Shown: positions 1-6,830 of the stretch, piece after piece | Position numbering within the stretch: position 1 is the stretch's first letter | Layout of the letters: each line of letters opens with the position of its first letter | From: VRUE01 sp036266075 | GTDB taxonomy: Bacteria; Actinomycetota; Thermoleophilia; Solirubrobacterales; 70-9 | DNA: 15,007 nucleotides | Reading direction: 5' to 3' | Assembly (NCBI GenBank): GCA_036266075.1 | Contig: DATANV010000034.1 | Location: 1-15,007 of the forward strand | Notes under the pieces: model-generated | Told to the model about the DNA's origin: nothing | Seen by the model: only the letters and a program-made list of their open reading frames with translations | Databases searched by the model: none | Position numbers and translations under genes: made by a program

Positions 1-38
1 CCGGTAGTTGACCACCCATATGGGGGGTCAACTACCGG
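1..38. repeat. 38-bp near-perfect palindrome in the cobA reading frame
   Basis: Bases 1-19 pair with 20-38 at 18 of 19 positions; the only mismatch is 14/25. The 13-bp outer arms (CCGGTAGTTGACC and its complement) enclose a palindromic centre CCCATATGGG. It begins exactly at the first base of the window and lies in the open cobA frame, encoding about 12 residues that do not look like SUMT sequence. Confidence 0.85.
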
Positions 39-1428
39 CGCGTCCGAGTCGCAGGGGGGGATCAACGCGATGTTGATCGAGGCGGCTCAGGCTGGGAAGA
101 GCGTCGTGCGGCTCAAGGGCGGGGATCCGTTCGTCTTTGGACGGGGAGGTGAGGAGGGCGAGGCGCTGCGCGAGGGGGGGGTCGAGTTCGAGGTCGTTCC
201 CGGGGTGACCGCCGGCGTCGCGGCAAGCGCCTACGCGGGCATCCCAGTCACTCATCGCGACGACGCGTCGGCGGTGGCGTTCGTCACCGGCCACGAGGAT
301 CCGGAGAAGGCCGAGACGGCCATCGATTGGGATGCGCTGGCCAACTTTCCTGGGACGCTCGTCTTCTACATGGGTGTCAAACGGCTCGCCGAGAACGCCG
401 CGGCGCTGATCGCCGCGGGGCGCGACCCGGACGAGCCGGCGGCGGCGATCGAGCGCGGCACGATGGAGGGTCAGCGCACCGTCGTCGCGACGCTCGGGAC
501 GCTGGCCGAGATGGTCGACCGCGAAGGAATCGGCGCGCCATCCCTGATCGTCGTCGGATCGGTCGTCGAGCGCCGGGAGGCGCTTGCGTGGCTGGAGCGG
601 CGGCCGCTGCACGGCAAGCGCGTCGTGGTCACTCGCGCGCGGGTCCAGGCAAGCGGCCTGGCCGTGACCCTCCGTGGCCTCGGCGCCGAGGTGGTCGAGC
701 TGCCGGCGATCCGGATCGAGCCGCGGATCGAGAGCGAGGAGGTGCGGCAAGCAGTCGCGCGGATCGGCGAGTACGCGCTGATCTGCGTGACGAGCCCCAA
801 TGGCGCGCACCTTTTGTTCGAGGCGCTTGCCGGGGCCGGGCTTGACGCGCGGGCGCTGGGCAGGATGGAAAAGAAGCAGGTAAGGGGACGGGAAGCGGGC
901 ATCCCCGGGACGGGGGCGGAGGAGGCGGACGGGGGCGGTGTGATCGTCGCCGCGATCGGTCCAGGCACGGCGCGGGCACTCGCAGAGCAGGGGATCGCGG
1001 CTGACATCGTCCCCGAGCGCTTCGTTGCGGAGGCGCTGGTCGAGGCGCTGGCGCAGGTAGAAGTCGAGGGCAAGCGCGTGCTCGTCGCCCGCGCCGCCGA
1101 GGCACGCGACGTGCTTCCCGACGCGTTGCGCGAGCGCGGCGCCGATGTCGACGTCGTCGCTCTCTACGAGACCGTCCGCGAGGGCCCCGACGCCGCGGCC
1201 GTCGAGGCCGCGCAGGATGCCGACTACATCACTTTCACCTCCTCCTCGACTGTCCGCAACCTGATCGAGGCACTCGGCGACCGCTTCCCGCGTGAGGCTC
1301 GCATCGTTTCCATCGGCCCGATCACCAGCGAGGCCGCCCGCGATGCCGGCCTCGACGTCGCGGTCGAAGCCGAACGCCACGACATCGACGGCCTCGTAAC
1401 CGCCGTCCTGACAGACAGCGAACGCTGA
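1..1428 (+). CDS. cobA-hemD: Uroporphyrinogen-III C-methyltransferase / uroporphyrinogen-III synthase fusion, 5' partial
   Basis: A two-domain tetrapyrrole enzyme. The N-terminal part is a SAM-dependent SUMT (CobA) that methylates uroporphyrinogen III toward sirohaem and cobalamin. The C-terminal part is uroporphyrinogen-III synthase (HemD), which closes hydroxymethylbilane. The SUMT signature VVRLKGGDPFVFGRGGEE and PGVTAG are near the start, followed by GIPVTHR and FYMGV. HemD begins near nt 600 (GKRVVVTRAR) and includes VTSPNGAH, AAIGPGTA and TFTSSSTVRN. The ATG at 70 is internal to the conserved SUMT region, and the frame is open to base 1 with SUMT-like residues (INAMLIEAAQAG) reading across it, so I treat the gene as cut off by the window edge. 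Two oddities are a palindrome covering bases 1-38 and a G-rich extra stretch at about 862-940 between LDARALG and VIVAAIGPG, where HemD proteins normally run straight on. birA follows after 56 bases and is probably cotranscribed. Confidence 0.9.
   Translation, partial: PVVDHPYGGSTTGASESQGGINAMLIEAAQAGKSVVRLKGGDPFVFGRGGEEGEALREGGVEFEVVPGVTAGVAASAYAGIPVTHRDDASAVAFVTGHEDPEKAETAIDWDALANFPGTLVFYMGVKRLAENAAALIAAGRDPDEPAAAIERGTMEGQRTVVATLGTLAEMVDREGIGAPSLIVVGSVVERREALAWLERRPLHGKRVVVTRARVQASGLAVTLRGLGAEVVELPAIRIEPRIESEEVRQAVARIGEYALICVTSPNGAHLLFEALAGAGLDARALGRMEKKQVRGREAGIPGTGAEEADGGGVIVAAIGPGTARALAEQGIAADIVPERFVAEALVEALAQVEVEGKRVLVARAAEARDVLPDALRERGADVDVVALYETVREGPDAAAVEAAQDADYITFTSSSTVRNLIEALGDRFPREARIVSIGPITSEAARDAGLDVAVEAERHDIDGLVTAVLTDSER
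884..916 (+). other. Candidate G-quadruplex tract in hemD
   Basis: Five G-runs of three or more (884-887, 890-892, 897-899, 907-909, 912-916) are separated by loops of 2, 4, 7 and 2 bases on the coding strand. The tract sits in the G/A-rich extra segment of the HemD domain. Folding is inferred from the motif only. Confidence 0.4.
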
Positions 1429-1429
1429 G

Positions 1430-1478
1430 GCTGAGTTCGCACTTATTCGCGATATCCGCGAATAAGTGCAAACTCAGC
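1430..1478. repeat. 49-bp inverted repeat filling the hemD-birA gap
   Basis: Two 22-base arms (1430-1451 and 1457-1478) match at 21 of 22 positions around a 5-base loop ATATC. The repeat starts 2 bases after the hemD stop and ends 6 bases before the birA start, so it makes up nearly the whole spacer. It has no T-run like a standard terminator. It could act as an RNA hairpin attenuating birA, or be an inserted palindromic element. Confidence 0.85.
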
Positions 1479-1484
1479 ACTGGG

Positions 1485-2225
1485 ATGGCGTTTGGAAGTC
1501 CTCACCGGCACTTTCGGGTCACCGACTCGACCAACGCTCGTGCCCGGGAGCTGGTCGAGGCGGGCGCCCCAGGCGGGACCGTCGTCACCGCTGAAGAGCA
1601 GACCGCGGGACGCGGACGGCAGGGGCGAACCTGGACGGCGCCCCCCGGCAAGGCGCTGCTCTACTCGGCGGTGCTGCGGCCGCTTGACGAGCGACACCTG
1701 CTCTTGCCGCTGGCCGTGCCGCTGGCGGTCTGCGAGGCGGCCGAGACACTGCAGCCAGGGATCGAGTGTGCGATCAAGTGGCCCAACGACGTCTGGGTCG
1801 AGGGACGCAAGCTCGCCGGCGTGCTGATCGAGGCGAAGCCGCAGGACGGCTGGGCCGTGATCGGGGTCGGCCTCAACCTGGCGGTCGAACGCAACGAGTT
1901 CCCACCCGAGCTGCGAGAGACGGCGACCTCGCTCACCGCCCACGCGTGCTCCGTTGAGGGTCATATGAGCCCCAAAGGGAGCACGCGTGGGGCGGAGAAG
2001 GCGCGGCGGGTCCTGGATCGGGCTCTCGGCCGCTGGGTGGCGGCCCGTCCTGAGAAGACCCTTGCGGCTTGGCGCTCGCGCGACGCGCTGCGCGGCCGCG
2101 AGATCGCCTGGGACGGCGGCAGCGGTGTCGCCGACGGGATCGAGGACTCGGGCGACCTAGTCGTCGTCGCTGCCGGCGGCGACCGCGTCGTCCTCGGCGC
2201 CGGAGAGGTCCACCTCAGGCTCTGA
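1485..2225 (+). CDS. birA: Biotin--[acetyl-CoA-carboxylase] ligase
   Basis: Biotin protein ligase: makes biotinyl-5'-AMP and transfers biotin to the carrier lysine of acetyl-CoA and related carboxylases in the cytoplasm. The 246 residues form the catalytic core without the N-terminal repressor HTH (class I). Visible motifs are DSTN (14-17), the biotin/ATP loop GRGRQGRTW (42-50), KWPNDVW (98-104), KLAGVL (109-114) and GVGLN (127-131), then a small C-terminal SH3-like domain ending GAGEVHLRL. The ATG at 1485 is the only good start before DSTN; no clear Shine-Dalgarno precedes it because a palindrome occupies the leader. Residues about 152-168 are encoded by a second palindrome (1939-1991) and look like an insertion. 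The last 69 bp overlap the 3' end of the opposing helicase gene. Probably cotranscribed with cobA-hemD. Confidence 0.93.
   Translation: MAFGSPHRHFRVTDSTNARARELVEAGAPGGTVVTAEEQTAGRGRQGRTWTAPPGKALLYSAVLRPLDERHLLLPLAVPLAVCEAAETLQPGIECAIKWPNDVWVEGRKLAGVLIEAKPQDGWAVIGVGLNLAVERNEFPPELRETATSLTAHACSVEGHMSPKGSTRGAEKARRVLDRALGRWVAARPEKTLAAWRSRDALRGREIAWDGGSGVADGIEDSGDLVVVAAGGDRVVLGAGEVHLRL
1939..1991. repeat. 53-bp palindromic insert inside birA
   Basis: Perfect 14-bp arms (CCCACGCGTGCTCC at 1939-1952 and its complement at 1978-1991) enclose a partly self-complementary centre. In it TTG/CAA, GGG/CCC and TCA/TGA can pair around ATAT at about 1963-1966. It is read in frame by birA between ETATSLTA and AEKARRVL. 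Confidence 0.8.
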
Positions 2226-4745
2226 GCCATTCCCGCCCGCCGCCGGGGCCTTCTCGATCGAGGTCTCCTCCGCAGCCGCAGCTGTCAACGCCTCGTCCTC
2301 GTTCGGCTCGGCGCCGTTCGTCGGAGCCTTCGCTGCGGCGGTCTCCCGGGCACCGGACGCCTTCGGCTTTTTCCGTTTGCGCCGCCGTTTGCCGCTTTTC
2401 GGGAAGTTGCGCAGCAGTTCTCGTGCCGTAGCCGAGGGTTTGCGGGCCATCCGCATGCGGGCGCCGCGCAGCACCTCCTCGCCTTCGGGCGTGTGGGAAA
2501 CGGCGCCGGCGAGCAACGCGACCGCCAGGCGACGGTCCTGTTTGCGCGCCGCGTGGACCAGGCGCCGGGCGTTGCGGCCGTGCGCGCGCGCCGAGGAGTT
2601 GACCAACAGGCCGAGCAGCCGCTTCGTCTCCGGCCAGCGCTGCACGGCGTACTCTTCGTGCAGCTCGGGCGTGTAGGAGGCGAGCCGCCAGACCCAGGCC
2701 TGGGCTTGGTCGCGCCGGCCTATCCGTTTGTCGACCAGCGCCTGCAGCAGCGTTTTCGTCCCGGCTCGTTTGTCCTCGCGGCTCCAGGCGCCGACGATTT
2801 CGATCGCGTCGTCGAAGGCCTCGGCGTCGCGCAGGTCGGCGATCTCGGCCAGCGCTTTGAGGCGCAGCTGCGAGTTGCGGTTGCGCTGCACGCAGGTCAA
2901 CAGGAAGCGGCGGCGCAGCTCTTTGGTGCGGTCGTTCTGCAGCATCGAACGGGCGCGGCGCCAGTTCTGCGCGTTGACGCGTGCCCCGGCAAGCGCCGCC
3001 CAGGCGTGCTGCTCGGGGTAGTCGAGGTTCTCAACCGCGATGCGCCACAGCTCGCGTTCCAGGACTTGGGTGCGGCGCTCGGCCTCGTCGGAGACCGGGA
3101 CGATGCGCCGCTCGACCCGCACCCGCCGGCCTCGCCCGCGCCGCACCGGCCCGACGACGATCGCGCCGCCGCGGTAGACGTCGCGATCGAGCAGGCTGTG
3201 CAGGGTGACGATCGTCTCGTCGTGGGTGGTCGCCGGGTGGACGAAGTCGATCACCAGGCCGGCCTCCTTGCCGGGCGCCCGCCTGGTGACGCGGCCGACA
3301 CGCTGCTGGTAGATGCGCCGCGAGGCGGTCGGCGCCAGGTGCATGCAGATCGTCGCCCGCGGCGAGTTCCAGCCCTCGGCGAGCAGCATCGCGTTGCAGA
3401 GCACGTCGACCTCGCCGCGCTCGAAGGCGGCGAGGATCTCGGCCAGTTCGCGCTTCGGCGTCTCACCGGAGACCGCGCGGGCGACGATACCGGTGTCTTT
3501 GAACGCTTTGGCGACGTTCTTGGCATGCTGGACGCCGGCCGTGTAGAGGACGCCCGGGGTCTTGCTGAAGCGCGTCTTGTAGAGGTCGGCGATGGCGACG
3601 TTGAAGGGCTCCTGATCGAGCAGTGCGGCCAGCTCCTCCTGGTCGAAGTCCTGGTCGACCTCGCCTTTGCGCAGCGGCACCTTGGCGATCGTCCGCACCC
3701 CCGGCCCGGGTGGGATACGGATGCAGCGCAGCGGCGCGATCACCCCACGCCGTGCAGCCTGGGCGAGGTCGAAGCGCGAAGTCTGGGTCGGGAAGAGATC
3801 GGCGACGTGGCGGGCGATCAGTGCCCCGGTCGCGGTCATGCCGATGAAGACAGGGCCGGTCCAGGCGCGGATGCAGGCGCTGGTTTTCTCGCCCAGGGCG
3901 GTGTGCGCCTCGTCGCAGATGACGATCGAGTAAGCGTCGGAGACCTGCTTGTGGTTGCGCACGAACCACTGGTAGGTCTCGACCGTGACCGGGCCTTCGG
4001 CGTCGTCGCGGTCGCCGAGCAGCGGCGGGCGCAGGCGCTCCTTGTAACCGCGGTCGGAGATCTCGCCGATGAACTGTTCGACCAGGTTGCGACGGTGGGT
4101 GAGGATCAGGACGCCGCCGGTCCGGGTGGCGTCGATGAAGCCGACCGCGGCGACGGTCTTGCCGGCGCCGGTCGCGTGCTCGAACCAGAAGCGCCGCTCG
4201 GCGCCGGGATCCTCGGCCGCCTCGCCCTCGGGCAGCTCCTCGCCCTCGCCCTCCTCAGAGGGCTCTTCCTCCCAATCCTGCGGCTCCTCGTCGGGCGCCA
4301 GCTCCTCGGGCTCATCGCCGTCGTCCGCCGGCTTGCCATCGCCGGACGCGGCGTCGGCGATTTCCTCATCGGCCAGAGCAGAGCCGTTCTCGGCCGCCGT
4401 CTGCTGCTCGGCGATCAGCTCGGTCAGCGTGCCGGAGAGAGCGTCGACCTGATGGGGGTTGAGCTGGGCGCCGTCGCGCAGGGTCGGGGGCTCGTCGGCC
4501 AGCAGGCGCTCGAGCCCGAGCAGCAGCGAGAAGTCGCGGCGCCACTGGATCGAGGGCTCGCTCGCGCCTTCGTCAAGCTCCTTCAGGGCCGCGTCGAGGG
4601 CGCGGCGGCGGGCGGTGCCAGGCGCCAGGGCCTCCGGTTTCTCGCCGTCGAGCAGCAGCGGCTCGCGAGCAAAGTCGGACGCCCGCTCGATGTCGGCGCC
4701 TGAGGGAACTGCCGCCCGCGCGGCAACTTCGCTGGTCTTGGCCAT
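2157..4745 (-). CDS. SF2 DEAH-box helicase with acidic linker and acidic tail
   Basis: An 862-residue superfamily 2 helicase-like ATPase. Motifs in order: NPHQVDAL (about 96-103, like the Q-region of type III restriction/UvrB-type helicases), Walker A ATGAGKT (191-197), LILTHRRNLVEQF, DEAH (278-281), motif III TAT (304-306), a helicase C region with GEVDVLCNAMLLAEGWN, and motif VI QRVGRVTR (481-488). A long Glu/Asp-rich segment (about 125-184) separates the NPHQ motif from Walker A. After about residue 490 there is an Arg-rich helical region of unknown fold, a basic patch (GKRRRKRKKPK) and an acidic Ala/Glu/Asp tail. Substrate and role are not evident; no methylase or nuclease gene is adjacent, so a restriction role is not supported. 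The ATG at 4745 is followed at once by coding-like sequence. The 3' end overlaps birA by 69 bp, and the 5' end diverges from the thioredoxin gene. Confidence 0.85.
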   Translation of the reverse strand: MAKTSEVAARAAVPSGADIERASDFAREPLLLDGEKPEALAPGTARRRALDAALKELDEGASEPSIQWRRDFSLLLGLERLLADEPPTLRDGAQLNPHQVDALSGTLTELIAEQQTAAENGSALADEEIADAASGDGKPADDGDEPEELAPDEEPQDWEEEPSEEGEGEELPEGEAAEDPGAERRFWFEHATGAGKTVAAVGFIDATRTGGVLILTHRRNLVEQFIGEISDRGYKERLRPPLLGDRDDAEGPVTVETYQWFVRNHKQVSDAYSIVICDEAHTALGEKTSACIRAWTGPVFIGMTATGALIARHVADLFPTQTSRFDLAQAARRGVIAPLRCIRIPPGPGVRTIAKVPLRKGEVDQDFDQEELAALLDQEPFNVAIADLYKTRFSKTPGVLYTAGVQHAKNVAKAFKDTGIVARAVSGETPKRELAEILAAFERGEVDVLCNAMLLAEGWNSPRATICMHLAPTASRRIYQQRVGRVTRRAPGKEAGLVIDFVHPATTHDETIVTLHSLLDRDVYRGGAIVVGPVRRGRGRRVRVERRIVPVSDEAERRTQVLERELWRIAVENLDYPEQHAWAALAGARVNAQNWRRARSMLQNDRTKELRRRFLLTCVQRNRNSQLRLKALAEIADLRDAEAFDDAIEIVGAWSREDKRAGTKTLLQALVDKRIGRRDQAQAWVWRLASYTPELHEEYAVQRWPETKRLLGLLVNSSARAHGRNARRLVHAARKQDRRLAVALLAGAVSHTPEGEEVLRGARMRMARKPSATARELLRNFPKSGKRRRKRKKPKASGARETAAAKAPTNGAEPNEDEALTAAAAEETSIEKAPAAGGNGSEPEVDLSGAEDDAVAAGSDDD

Positions 4746-4913
4746 AAAGGCTTCCGGTTCTTTCCCGCGGCGGCGATAGCGGCCACCGGGAAGGACTTGG
4801 GACGAGGATGCCGGGAGTCAGCTTTCCTCCCCCCGACGTCTCATGCGGCTCGCATGCGGCGAACCGGTCGGGACGTATTGTAGTAGAGCCTCCCTCAGAA
4901 TGACCGCGGCGCG
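4746..4913. promoter_or_regulatory. Divergent intergenic region with a hairpin/direct repeat
   Basis: This 168-base spacer must carry promoters for the helicase (minus) and the thioredoxin operon (plus). It holds a direct repeat CATGCGGC at 4842-4849 and 4853-4860 whose first part also forms a hairpin (CATGCG/CGCATG around GCT), a plausible operator. A/T-rich bases at 4877-4885 could be a -10 region for the plus-strand operon. No hexamer pair is convincing. Confidence 0.4.
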
Positions 4914-5519
4914 GTGAGATTTCCCCGGACACCAAGAAATCGGCTGATGGCCGTCTGCGCCTGCCTGGCGACGCTCGCGCTGGCCGCGGCCGGCTGCGGC
5001 TCCTCGAGCGGCGGCAACTACGGCGGTCAGCATCCGGACTACGAGGAGGCGCTGGCCGGCTCGCCGCCATCGCTGGCGGCGCTGCACAGACAGGGCGACG
5101 AGCTGCTTGGTGGCGGACAGGACGCTTATGAGCAGCGGCTCGCGGCGCTGCACGGCTACCCCACCGTCGTCAACCTCTGGGCCTCTTGGTGCGGGCCCTG
5201 CCGCTTCGAGTTCCCGCTCTTCCAGAAGGCGGCGGCGGCCGAAGGCAAGCGCGTCGCCTTCCTCGGCATCGACGTCGAGGACTCCGACGACGCCGCCGCG
5301 ACCTTCCTCGAAGAGGCGCCGGTCCCCTACCCCAGCTACACCGATCCCGACAAAGGCATCTCCGACAGCCTCGGCGCCAGCCTCGGCCTGCCGGACACCG
5401 CCTTCTACAACGCCCGCGGCCAGCTGGTCTACCTCAGGAAGGGCCCCTACCACGACCTCGCCGAGCTTCGAGCCGATGTCGCCCGCTTCGCCGTGCACGG
5501 CGAAGCCGAAGGCGGATAA
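4914..5519 (+). CDS. TlpA/ResA-like thioredoxin-fold lipoprotein
   Basis: A 201-residue exported thiol-disulfide oxidoreductase. A hydrophobic N-terminal segment ends in LALAAAGC, with Cys28 as the likely lipidation site, so the protein should be anchored on the outer face of the membrane. The thioredoxin fold shows NLWASWCGPC with active-site Cys93 and Cys96, and the cis-proline loop GLPDTAFY (Pro160). Family members (TlpA, ResA, CcmG) reduce extracytoplasmic disulfides, often for cytochrome c maturation; no cytochrome gene is in view, so the partner is unknown. The start is GTG at 4914, the only start that keeps the whole signal peptide (MRFPRTPRNR followed by a hydrophobic stretch). It is the first gene of a plus-strand run, with nfeD following after 7 bases. 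Confidence 0.88.
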   Translation: MRFPRTPRNRLMAVCACLATLALAAAGCGSSSGGNYGGQHPDYEEALAGSPPSLAALHRQGDELLGGGQDAYEQRLAALHGYPTVVNLWASWCGPCRFEFPLFQKAAAAEGKRVAFLGIDVEDSDDAAATFLEEAPVPYPSYTDPDKGISDSLGASLGLPDTAFYNARGQLVYLRKGPYHDLAELRADVARFAVHGEAEGG

Positions 5520-5526
5520 TCGGAGT

Positions 5527-6009
5527 ATGGACGTCTTCGTCGTCGTCGCGCTGGTTGGGGTGGCGCTGCTGCTCGCCGAGCTGCTGCTCTCGACCGGCGG
5601 CGTGCTGGCCGCGCTCGGGGCCTTCGGGCTGATCGCCGGCGGCGTGCTGGCCCTTACCGCCGACGCCGATTCCAGCGCCAGCGACTGGGCCGGGCCGGCG
5701 CTGATCACGCTCGGCGTGCTCTCGGCGGTCAGCTTCTACTTTGTTACGCGCAAGGTGCTCGAGGCCCACCGCGAGCAACCGGTGCGCAGCGGCAGCGAGG
5801 AGCTGGTCGGGGCGCGAGCGGAAACGCGGACCTCGCTCGACCCCGAGGGCCAGGTCGCACTTGGTGGGGCGATCTGGCGCGCACGGCTGGCGGACAACGA
5901 AGGACCGCTGCGACCGGGGGATAGAGTCATGGTCGAGGCGGTCGACGGCCTGACCCTGGTGGTGCGGCCCGACCCGTCATCCGAGGCCCCGGCGAAAGGA
6001 GCGGTCTGA
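5527..6009 (+). CDS. NfeD-like membrane protein
   Basis: A short NfeD-type protein of 160 residues. Three hydrophobic segments (about 3-21, 25-45 and 54-77) are followed by a soluble C-terminal region (about 95-155) with the LVGARAETRTSL / GQVALGGAIWRARL / PGDRVMVEAVDGLTLVV pattern of the NfeD OB-fold domain. It lacks the N-terminal ClpP-like protease of long NfeD proteins. NfeD is nearly always encoded beside an SPFH protein and is thought to act with it in membrane organisation; the next gene is a slipin, which confirms the call. Start at ATG 5527 with GGAG just upstream; its stop overlaps the slipin start in TGATG, implying translational coupling. Confidence 0.88.
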   Translation: MDVFVVVALVGVALLLAELLLSTGGVLAALGAFGLIAGGVLALTADADSSASDWAGPALITLGVLSAVSFYFVTRKVLEAHREQPVRSGSEELVGARAETRTSLDPEGQVALGGAIWRARLADNEGPLRPGDRVMVEAVDGLTLVVRPDPSSEAPAKGAV

Positions 6010-6830
6010 TGGCAGCGTTGGTGGTTCTTGCCGTCCTGGCGATCTTCGTCGCGATCGTGCTCGGTGCCTCGGTACGGGTGCTGCGCGAGTACGAGCGCGG
6101 GGTGATCTTCCGCCTCGGCCGGCTGATCGCCCAGAAGGGGCCGGGCCTGATCCTCCTGATCCCGCTGGTCGACCGCATGGTCAAGGTCGACCTGCGCACG
6201 GTCACGCTCAACATCCCGCCGCAGGAGGTGATCACCCGCGACAACGTCCCCGCGGGCGTCAACGCCGTCGCCTACTTCCGCGTGATCGACTCGCAGAAAG
6301 CGATCGTCGAGGTCGAAAACTATTTGCTCGCCACCTCGCAGATTGCGCAGACGGCGCTGCGCTCGGTGCTCGGCAAGGCCGAGTTCGACCAGCTGCTCTC
6401 CGAGCGCGAGCGGCTCAACGAGGAGCTGCAGAAGATCATCGACGAGTCGACTGAGCCGTGGGGCGTGAAGGTGACCGCGGTGGAGATCAAGGACGTCGAG
6501 ATCCCCGAGCAGATGCAGCGGGCAATCGCCCGCCAGGCGGAGGCCGAGCGCGAGCGACGCGCCAAGATCATCAACTCCGAGGGCGAGTACCAGGCGGCGC
6601 AAAAGCTCACCGATGCGGCCGACATCATCAGCACCAACCCCGCCTCGCTGCAGCTGCGTTACCTGCAGACGCTGCTCGAAATTGGCAGTAACCAGAACAC
6701 GACGGTCGTCTTCCCGCTGCCGATGGACATACTCAAACCGTTCGTCGAAGCCACCGAGGCGAAACCGCACAAAGAGCCGTCCCCCCCGCCTGATCCCGCC
6801 GTCGACGACCTACCCCCTTCGCGGTCCTGA
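6009..6830 (+). CDS. Slipin (stomatin/prohibitin SPFH-domain protein)
   Basis: A 273-residue SPFH protein. An N-terminal membrane segment (about 4-21) leads into the SPFH/band-7 domain: YERGVIFRLGR, GPGLILLIPLVDRMVKVDLRT, PPQEVITRDNV and YFRVIDSQKA. A long charged helix follows (QAEAERERRAKIINSEGEYQ), typical of oligomerising slipins, then FPLPMDIL and a Pro/Glu-rich tail. Slipins form ring-like membrane assemblies and work with NfeD; the exact task here is unknown. The ATG shares one base with the nfeD stop. The last four bases (CTGA) overlap the proposed CTG start of the next gene. Confidence 0.93.
   Translation: MAALVVLAVLAIFVAIVLGASVRVLREYERGVIFRLGRLIAQKGPGLILLIPLVDRMVKVDLRTVTLNIPPQEVITRDNVPAGVNAVAYFRVIDSQKAIVEVENYLLATSQIAQTALRSVLGKAEFDQLLSERERLNEELQKIIDESTEPWGVKVTAVEIKDVEIPEQMQRAIARQAEAERERRAKIINSEGEYQAAQKLTDAADIISTNPASLQLRYLQTLLEIGSNQNTTVVFPLPMDILKPFVEATEAKPHKEPSPPPDPAVDDLPPSRS

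Noticed and set aside
70..1428. ATG at 70 as the true start of cobA-hemD
   Set aside because: It would begin within the conserved SUMT region; the frame is open to base 1 with SUMT-like residues before it, so the gene is probably cut by the window edge.
2493..4703. 736-codon plus-strand open frame antisense to the helicase
   Set aside because: Long antisense frames are expected in very GC-rich genes. The minus-strand frame has ordered helicase motifs, whereas this one has none.
2157..4745. Helicase as part of a restriction or other named defence system
   Set aside because: No methylase, nuclease or other defence partner is adjacent; neighbours are housekeeping genes and base composition matches the core.
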